DNA of 64,000 nucleotides from Peterkaempfera bronchialis. Lineage in GTDB: Bacteria > Actinomycetota > Actinomycetes > Streptomycetales > Streptomycetaceae. The translations under genes were made by a program, and so were the position numbers. The notes beneath the pieces are model-generated. The model was not told where the DNA came from, did not search any database, and worked only from the letters and a program-made list of their open reading frames with translations. Positions within the stretch are counted from its first letter, which is position 1. Each line of letters begins with the position of its first letter. The stretch is from NCBI RefSeq assembly GCF_003258605.2, contig NZ_CP031264.1, positions 5,794,232-5,858,231 of the forward strand, read 5' to 3'. Positions 58,562 through 64,000 of the stretch are shown piece after piece.

Positions 58562-59701
58562 TTGAACAGAAGCAGAAAACTGTCCTTAATCTCAGCGGTT
58601 GCGACCCTCTTCTCCTCATTGGGCCTGCTCTTCCTCGGTCAGGGCACCGCTGAGGCGCATGGCGTCGCCATGATGCCGGGTTCGCGCACGTACCTCTGCT
58701 ACAAGGACGCCGTCACCTCCACGGGTGCGCTCAGCCCGACCAACGCGGCCTGTGCCGCTGCGATCGCCCAGAGCGGCACGACGCCCCTGTACAACTGGTT
58801 CGCGGTCCTGGACTCCAATGCGGGTGGCAAGGGTGACGGCTACGTCGCCAACGGGACGCTGTGCAGTGCGGGCAACAAGTCCCCGTACGACTTCTCCGCC
58901 TACAACGCGGCTCGTGACGACTGGCCCAGGACCCACCTGACGTCCGGTTCCACGATCCAGCTCCAGTACAGCAACTGGGCCGCACACCCGGGCAGCTTCC
59001 GGGTGTACGTCACCAAGCCGGGCTGGTCGACGTCGAAGGCGCTGGCCTGGGCGGACCTGGATCTCGTCCAGACCGTCACCAACCCGCCCCAGGTGGGCAC
59101 CCCGGGCACCGACGGTGGCCACTACTACTGGGACCTGCCGCTGCCCTCGGGTCGTTCGGGCAACGCCATGGTCTTCATCCAGTGGGTGCGTTCGGACAGC
59201 AACGAGAACTTCTTCTCCTGCTCCGACGTCGCCTTCGACGGCGGCCACGGTGAGGTCACCGGCATCAGGGGCGGCTCGACGCAGCCGCCCACCAGCCCTC
59301 CGCCCACCACCGCCCCGCCGACCACGCAGCCGCCCACCAGCCCCCCGCCCACCACGAAGCCGCCGACCACGCCTCCGCCGACCAACCCCGGCAACGGCTC
59401 GTGCATGGCCACCTACTCGATCACCAGCTCCTGGAGCGGCGGATTCCAGGGCCAGATCGAGGTCATGAACCACGGCACCTCGCCGACCAGCAAGTGGTCG
59501 GTGAGCTGGACCCCGGGTACCGGAACACAGGTCACCAGTCTGTGGAACGGCAACCTCGCCAGCGGCAGTGGTGGCGCCGTGACCGTCACCAACCTCGCCT
59601 ACAACGGAACCATCGCCCCCAATGGCTCCACCACCTTCGGTTTCCTCGCCAACTCCACCGGAAACAACCTCCCGGTCGGTTCGATCAGCTGCAGCTTCTG
59701 A
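58562..59701 (+). CDS. Secreted AA10 lytic polysaccharide monooxygenase with CBM2 (cellulose-active type)
   Basis: 379 aa from TTG 58562 with GGAAGG upstream; the open frame further 5' belongs to an unrelated remnant. The signal peptide ends AEA and cleavage exposes His33 (HGVAMMPGSRTYLC), the first copper-brace ligand. The second is His142 in SNWAAHPGSF. The core resembles the CelS2 group of Streptomyces cellulose-active AA10 enzymes. A Pro/Thr linker leads to a CBM2 ending in Cys-Ser-Phe; this one differs from the xylanase-type CBM2. It oxidatively cleaves crystalline cellulose and is controlled by the CebR site. Confidence 0.93.
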   Translation: MNRSRKLSLISAVATLFSSLGLLFLGQGTAEAHGVAMMPGSRTYLCYKDAVTSTGALSPTNAACAAAIAQSGTTPLYNWFAVLDSNAGGKGDGYVANGTLCSAGNKSPYDFSAYNAARDDWPRTHLTSGSTIQLQYSNWAAHPGSFRVYVTKPGWSTSKALAWADLDLVQTVTNPPQVGTPGTDGGHYYWDLPLPSGRSGNAMVFIQWVRSDSNENFFSCSDVAFDGGHGEVTGIRGGSTQPPTSPPPTTAPPTTQPPTSPPPTTKPPTTPPPTNPGNGSCMATYSITSSWSGGFQGQIEVMNHGTSPTSKWSVSWTPGTGTQVTSLWNGNLASGSGGAVTVTNLAYNGTIAPNGSTTFGFLANSTGNNLPVGSISCSF

Positions 59702-59866
59702 CAGGCTGACCGACTGACGCCGGTGTCCGGGCCGCGTTGTCGCCGTCGTGCAGACCGTCCCCACCGACGACGCCGGCACCCTCACTCACCGACCGAGCCT
59801 GCTGTCCGAGGCCGTTGACCACCGGGCCCTGGGCGGAGCCGGTACCGGGCGCGGCACCCGACCAAC

Positions 59867-60014
59867 GGCGCGGAACTGGAAGAAGACCTCCTCGACCGCC
59901 GAGCACGTTCCGAAGCCGAGGGCTGGACCGGTGAGACCGAAGGCATCGACCTCACCCTCACCTTCCTCCGGGCCAAGCGCGACGAGACGCAACGCCGAGC
60001 CCAGCGACCACCCG
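59867..60014 (+). pseudogene. Possible recombinase/integrase C-terminal remnant
   Basis: A 49-codon stretch reads ELEEDLLDRRARSEAEGWTG, then IDLTLTFLRAKRDETQRRAQ. It looks like the coiled C-terminal end of an actinobacterial recombinase or integrase. It is fused to the next remnant with no start or stop of its own. The assignment is from memory and weak. Confidence 0.3.
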
Positions 60015-60730
60015 TCGACCTCACCGCCGCCACCCTGCACACCCTCACCGGCGCCTATGTCCTGCACACCCTCGACCGGTTCGAACGCTGGCCGCCACCG
60101 CCGAACGGCTGGCCACCGCCGCCGCCAGAAGCCCCGACCCGCAGCTGGCTGAAGTCGCTGGTGCTGAGCCGCATCGCCACGGTACGGCAGGAGCCGCCGC
60201 AGACCTTCCCGTCGGCCCTGGGACGGGGGGCCCTGGTGCGCGGCCTCTGCCTCAGGGTCCGCTCGCTGCCGCGCTTTGCGCTTGCCGCGTGCCTGGTCGC
60301 AGCCGGGTTCGGCGGGGTGGCGGTCTGGCAGCACCGCCAGGCGCAGGACGCCCGGGTCCAGGCGGCGCAGGTGCGGCGCTCCACCGCAGAGCTGTCCCGG
60401 GTCCTGACCGCGCCCGACGCCGCTGTGCGTTCCGCCCGGCTGTCCGGCGCCGGGACGGGGACCGTGGTGGTCTCCCGCAGGGTGGACAGGGCGGTGTTCC
60501 TCGCCGCTACGCTGCCCTTGCTGCGCAGCGGCGAGGTGTACCAGCTCTGGTTCGACGACGCGGGGACGATGCGCCCGGCCGGACTGCTCCCGGCGCCGCG
60601 TTCCTCCGCCGTCGCCGTCCTGCTGGACGGCCCGGTCGGCCGGGCGACCGGCGTGGGCATCACCGTCGAGGCGGCTGGTGGCTCGACCCGGCCCACCACC
60701 GCTCCGCTGGCCCTGGTCCTCTTCTCGTAG
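60015..60730 (+). pseudogene. RskA-type anti-sigma factor, multiply frameshifted
   Basis: The N-terminal anti-sigma segment (LHTLTGAYVLHTLD), a middle piece (RTLAATAERLATAAA) and the C-terminal part lie in three different frames. From GTG 60161 the C-terminal part is clean for 189 codons: one transmembrane helix (FALAACLVAAGFGGVAVW) and a RskA domain (VYQLWFDDAGTMRPAG). The Cys-containing sigma-binding region is missing, so it cannot work as a normal anti-sigma factor. No sigma gene is adjacent. The 59702-59866 stretch before it holds nothing I recognise. Confidence 0.6.
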
Positions 60731-61004
60731 CGGCGGCGCCGGGGGGAGATCCCCGGTGCCACGACCCGTCCTGGCGGCCTGATGTGACCTGTCGGTGAGC
60801 AGCTGGTGAGGCGGAGGGTTTGATGCCATCGGGGCGATTTCGGGCGGCGGGGCTGCGCGGATCGGTATCAACCCGGACGTACCCGGCGTCGCCGCAGCGT
60901 ATGGGCTGCCCAAGGGGGTGTTTTGCACGGCTGAGGGCAAGTACGGTTCTCCGACCAGGTGATCAGATCCGGTCACCCTGTCCCTCTGTGTTGGAGACCG
61001 GTTT

Positions 61005-62771
61005 ATGCGAAGACAGTCTGTGGGGAGCCGTGCCGCGGCGGTGGTTGCCGTGGTACTCGGTCTGGTGGGCACGGCGATACCGGCGCAGGCCGTGTCGGCC
61101 AAACCCGGTGTGCGGGTGTCGCCTTCGGGTGGTTCCCTGACCCGGGCTCAGGCGGTCAAGGTGTGCCCGGAGAACATCCGCGACGCCGTGACGATCCGGG
61201 CGCGGGTCCTGGTGGGCAAGGCATGGAAGACCACGTCGGCGAAGCCGAAGACCGGCAGCGCCTGTGCCTCCCTGGTGCCGGGCAAGCTCGTGGCGAAGCC
61301 GGGCACCTACAAGATGCAGTTCCAGGTGGTGCGGCCGAAGAACGTCACCGTCACGGCGGCCAGGACCGCCAAGGTCGTGGCGTCGGCGGTGAAGGTCTCC
61401 AAGCCCGCGGTGACCACCGCGAAGGTGTCGGCGGCGGTCTCGCCGGTCTTCGGGCAGAAGGTGGCCCTTCAGGTCAAGTCGGGCTCCTCCTGGAAGGCCG
61501 TCTCCACGGTGACCGTGAAGACGACCGGCGGGTCGCAGACCGTCTCCTATGCCCGCCCGAAGGCGGTCGGGACGTATCGGATCCTGTCGCAGAAGGCGAC
61601 ATGGGCCTTGGAGAAGGCGTCGTCCTCCTTCACCATCGCCGCCCCGAAGCCCACCCCGACCCCGACGCCCACCCCCAAGCCCACCCCGACCCCCACTCCC
61701 ACCCCGACTCCCACCCCCACGCCGACTCCCACGCCCACCCCGACGCCGGAGCCGTCGTCCGAACCCTCGATACTGCGGCTTGTCTTCGACACCTCCGCCG
61801 AGGACTGCGACATCGACGATCCGGTCACGCTGTCCACCCCCGGCGCCGACGGGACCATCTCCTGGGGTGACGGCGACGACCCGGTCGCGCTGTCCGCCGC
61901 CCCGACGTGGACCTTCACCACCGAGGGCGTCCATGAGGTGACCCTGACCGGCACCATCCCGGCACTGCACGCGCTGGCCTCCGGCGCGGACTGCCTGACC
62001 CGGGTGGACCGTTGGGACGCCGAGACCGGCACGACCGACCTCAGCGGGGCGTTCCAGGACGCCTCCAACCTCACCTCGGTGGCGACGCCTCCGCCCGGTG
62101 TGACCACGCTCGCCTACACGTTCAGCGGCGCCACCTCGTTCAACGGCGACATCAGCGGCTGGGACACCTCCCAGGTGACCTCCCTCCAGGGCACATTCCG
62201 CTGGGCCTCGTCGTTCGACCAGCCGATCGGCGGTTGGAACACCGCGAAGGTGACCAACCTGGACGACACGTTCTACAGTGCGTCGTCGTTCAACCAGCCG
62301 ATCGGCGGTTGGAACACCGAAAAGGTGACCAGCCTGGACGGCACGTTCTACGGAGCCTCGTCGTTCGACCAGCCGATCGGAGGCTGGAAGACCTCGAAGG
62401 TGACCAGCCTGGACAGGACCTTCGCCACGGCCACCGCGTTCAACCAGCCGATCGGCGGTTGGAACACCGCGAAGGTGACCAGCCTGGACGGCACGTTCTA
62501 CGGAGCCTCGTCGTTCGACCAGCCGATCGGTGACTGGGACACCTCCCACGTGACCAGCCTGAGTGCGACGTTCTCCAGGGCCACCGCGTTCAACCAGCCC
62601 ATCGGCGGGTGGAACACCTCCCGCGTGACGGACATGAGCAACACGTTCTCCAACGCCCTCTCGTTCAACCAGGACCTGAGCCGCTGGAACGTCGGAGCGG
62701 TCGTCGTCATAACGGGCTACGACGCGGGTGCCACCTCCTGGCAGGAGAGCGGCAAGCCGCACTTCTCGTAG
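61005..62771 (+). CDS. Secreted BspA-like (DUF285) repeat surface protein
   Basis: 588 aa. Signal peptide (AAAVVAVVLGLVGTAIPAQA). Residues about 30-210 are beta-rich, SH3/Ig-like with many Val and Lys, followed by a Pro-Thr linker of about 38 residues. A small PKD-like part comes next (GTISWGDGDD). Eight copies of a 25-residue unit (SSFNQPIGGWNTEKVTSLDG type) close the protein, the DUF285 pattern of BspA-like leucine-rich surface proteins. No LPXTG or C-terminal membrane anchor is seen, so it is secreted or held by its N-terminal domains. It is probably adhesive. Confidence 0.88.
   Translation: MRRQSVGSRAAAVVAVVLGLVGTAIPAQAVSAKPGVRVSPSGGSLTRAQAVKVCPENIRDAVTIRARVLVGKAWKTTSAKPKTGSACASLVPGKLVAKPGTYKMQFQVVRPKNVTVTAARTAKVVASAVKVSKPAVTTAKVSAAVSPVFGQKVALQVKSGSSWKAVSTVTVKTTGGSQTVSYARPKAVGTYRILSQKATWALEKASSSFTIAAPKPTPTPTPTPKPTPTPTPTPTPTPTPTPTPTPTPEPSSEPSILRLVFDTSAEDCDIDDPVTLSTPGADGTISWGDGDDPVALSAAPTWTFTTEGVHEVTLTGTIPALHALASGADCLTRVDRWDAETGTTDLSGAFQDASNLTSVATPPPGVTTLAYTFSGATSFNGDISGWDTSQVTSLQGTFRWASSFDQPIGGWNTAKVTNLDDTFYSASSFNQPIGGWNTEKVTSLDGTFYGASSFDQPIGGWKTSKVTSLDRTFATATAFNQPIGGWNTAKVTSLDGTFYGASSFDQPIGDWDTSHVTSLSATFSRATAFNQPIGGWNTSRVTDMSNTFSNALSFNQDLSRWNVGAVVVITGYDAGATSWQESGKPHFS
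62100..62700 (+). repeat. 75-bp tandem coding repeat, eight units
   Basis: The AGCCGATCGG-like core recurs at 62146 (diverged), 62221, 62296, 62371, 62446, 62521, 62596 and 62671 (diverged), exactly 75 bp apart. The inner units are nearly identical in DNA, so copy-number change is likely. Confidence 0.9.
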
Positions 62772-62852
62772 TACCGGCCCGGTCATCCGACCGGGACCAG
62801 GCCGCAAGGCCACGCACATCGGGCAGACGGAGGCAGTAGCCGCCGGACGCCC

Positions 62853-62885
62853 GGGGCGGTCCGCCACCTCCCGGCGGACCGCCCC
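62853..62885. terminator. 13-bp stem hairpin with trailing T-run after the DUF285 gene
   Basis: Arms 62853-62865 and 62873-62885, 7-nt loop, followed by TTT. A smaller 7-bp hairpin precedes it at 62778-62795. Confidence 0.85.
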
Positions 62886-63055
62886 TTTGCATGGAAGCCC
62901 CCGTCCGGGCAGCAGAGTCTGTGACGGTGCTCTGTTACAGAGACGACGGCCGACCGTGACGACTCCTACGGAGGGCCGCGACGAGGCGCACCTAGCGTCA
63001 GCGGTGTCAGGCTCCCGGCCATCCGGGTCGGGGCCGCACACCAGGAGATCGCCCT

Positions 63056-63436
63056 ATGCCCCGTATCACGGTTTCCCGCTTCACCCTGCCGCTGGCACTG
63101 ACCGGCGTCGCGGCGGCCGGCATCCTGCTCGCCCCCGCCGCCGCTGCGGACAGCGGCACGGGAGCGCAGCCGTCCGCAGCCCCTGCCCGGGCGGTGCCCA
63201 CCCTGACGGAGCCTTCGGCCGTTCCGTCCGCCGTTCCGTCCGCCGTCCCGGCGCCGGCTCGCCCCGACGCCACCGGCGGCCAGGTCCGGGCCGTTCCGCG
63301 CGGCGGTGCGCAGGCCGGAGAGGCCGACACCGCTCCGTCGGTCGCGATGATGGCGGGCGGTGCCGGGCTGGCCGCCGCAGGCGCCGCCGCCGTGGGCTTT
63401 GCCGTCCTGCGTCGCCGTGCCGGTGCACAGGGCTGA
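63056..63436 (+). CDS. Small secreted, C-terminally membrane-anchored protein
   Basis: 126 aa with a GGAGAT site. Signal peptide (LPLALTGVAAAGILLAPAAAA). An Ala/Pro/Ser-rich middle contains SAVP repeats. A terminal hydrophobic helix (VAMMAGGAGLAAAGAAAVGFAVL) is followed by a basic tail (RRRAGAQG). The shape resembles a sortase substrate, but no LPXTG- or LAXTG-like box is visible before the helix. It overlaps the start of the class F sortase gene, so the two are co-translated and probably work together. Confidence 0.75.
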   Translation: MPRITVSRFTLPLALTGVAAAGILLAPAAAADSGTGAQPSAAPARAVPTLTEPSAVPSAVPSAVPAPARPDATGGQVRAVPRGGAQAGEADTAPSVAMMAGGAGLAAAGAAAVGFAVLRRRAGAQG

Positions 63437-64000
63437 GCACGGCCGCAGCCGCCGTGGCCGACACCCCGCGTGGGTGCCGGCCGCGGCGGTCGGCCTGCTT
63501 CTGCTCCTGCTGGGCGGCTGCCTGATCGACCGGGCGGCCGACCGGCCCGCGGTGCGGATCGCCGTCTCCACCGCCGAGTCCGGCCCGGGTACATCGGGCC
63601 CGGTGCGCGGCGGCGGCTCGCCCCGCCCGGCGGGGCCGTCGGTGCTGGCACCGTCCCGGCCGACCAGGCTGGTGATCCCGGCGGCCGGGGTCGACGCCCC
63701 TGTACGGGACCTCGGCCTCAGCCCCGACGGCACGCTCGAAGTACCGCCCATGGACCGGGCCGACGAGGTGGGCTGGTACCGCAATGGACCCACCCCGGGC
63801 GCGCTCGGACCGGCCGTCCTGGTCGGCCACTACGACACGGTGCACGGCCCTGCGGTCTTCCACCGCCTGCCGGCGCTGAAGCCGGGCGCCCGCATCCGCA
63901 TCCTGCGGGAGGACGGGACGACGGCAGTCTTCCGCGTCAGCCGGCTGTTGCAGTACCCGAAGAGCGGCTTCCCCACCGACCTCGTGTACGGCGACACGGA
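63417..64000 (+). CDS. Class F sortase, 3' end beyond window
   Basis: The start is GTG 63417 or GTG 63423, both overlapping the previous gene. About 194 residues are visible: one membrane helix (WVPAAAVGLLLLLLGGCL), a Gly/Pro/Ser linker, and a sortase domain from RLVIPAAGVDAPVRDLGLSP. GWYRNGPTPGALGPAVLVGH supplies the catalytic His, followed by VFHRLPALKPG. The catalytic Cys and Arg would lie past the right edge. Class F sortases occur in actinobacteria, often with few substrates. Confidence 0.88.
   Translation, partial: MPVHRAEHGRSRRGRHPAWVPAAAVGLLLLLLGGCLIDRAADRPAVRIAVSTAESGPGTSGPVRGGGSPRPAGPSVLAPSRPTRLVIPAAGVDAPVRDLGLSPDGTLEVPPMDRADEVGWYRNGPTPGALGPAVLVGHYDTVHGPAVFHRLPALKPGARIRILREDGTTAVFRVSRLLQYPKSGFPTDLVYGDT

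Noticed and set aside
60822..61140. ORF of 106 codons starting ATG 60822
   Set aside because: It runs in another frame into the BspA-like gene and has Arg/Trp/Cys-rich shadow composition.
61640..61755. Possible CRISPR or satellite (CCCAC/CCGAC repeats)
   Set aside because: It encodes the Pro-Thr linker of the BspA-like protein in frame; no spacer structure.
1..64000. tRNA, rRNA, intact insertion sequences, phage attachment sites
   Set aside because: I saw no cloverleaf-type sequence, no intact transposase motifs and no direct repeats flanking a block. Only a weak recombinase-like remnant was found.

Overview
The window looks like chromosomal DNA of a filamentous actinomycete, most likely Streptomycetaceae (Streptomyces, Kitasatospora or Streptacidiphilus). 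The base composition is very GC-rich, third codon positions are almost all G/C, GTG and TTG starts are common, and the gene content is typical: a modular type I PKS, xylanase, LPMO, class F sortase, RskA-type anti-sigma factor, and DUF916 and S53 secreted proteins.

Region by region. (1) 1-16.2 kb, + strand: the end of a polyketide cluster. It holds a KAS III-like enzyme, a two-module PKS (KS-AT-DH-ACP / KS-AT-DH-ER-KR-ACP), a one-module PKS (KS-AT-ACP, no thioesterase) and a luciferase-like monooxygenase, closed by a perfect bidirectional hairpin. The first AT carries four single-G deletions relative to a nearly identical AT in module 2. Their net effect restores the original PKS frame. (2) 16.2-25.9 kb, mostly - strand: an organosulfur-type scavenging operon. 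It has a 26-aa Cys-containing leader peptide, a family-5 solute-binding lipoprotein, two permeases, a double ATPase and two flavin monooxygenases. Beside it are an esterase and a divergent TetR regulator. Matching 16-bp palindromes lie in front of both transcription units. (3) 25.9-41.5 kb: housekeeping and accessory genes. These are a zinc metallopeptidase, a TSUP permease with a divergent AraC regulator, a ricin-like lectin, a flotillin/NfeD-like pair, a second AraC, a TolB-propeller/amidohydrolase fusion, an ABC exporter broken by a deletion-fusion, and a metallophosphoesterase. (4) 40.3-47.6 kb, - strand: a surface-protein locus. A DUF916 membrane protein is next to two secreted serine proteases, one S53 and one S8, whose C-terminal modules are almost identical even at the DNA level. 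(5) 48-50.6 kb: an overlapping two-component pair and a DinB-like protein. (6) 51-59.7 kb: plant-biomass genes, namely a GH11 xylanase-CBM2, a CE4 deacetylase-CBM2 and an AA10 LPMO-CBM2. A perfect CebR-type operator sits at the LPMO. Between them are an ABC exporter, an ADP-ribosylglycohydrolase and at least six gene remnants. (7) 61-64 kb: a BspA-like repeat surface protein, a small membrane-anchored protein and a class F sortase cut off by the window end.

Three things stand out. The first is the paired proteases with a shared WxL-like C-terminus next to a DUF916 partner. The second is the cysteine-leader/TetR-controlled flavin monooxygenase operon. The third is a thioesterase-less PKS ending in a beta-keto module together with a KAS III homologue lacking the usual HQAN motif. 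Everything is read from sequence by eye. Family names rest on motifs and remembered family patterns, not on searches.
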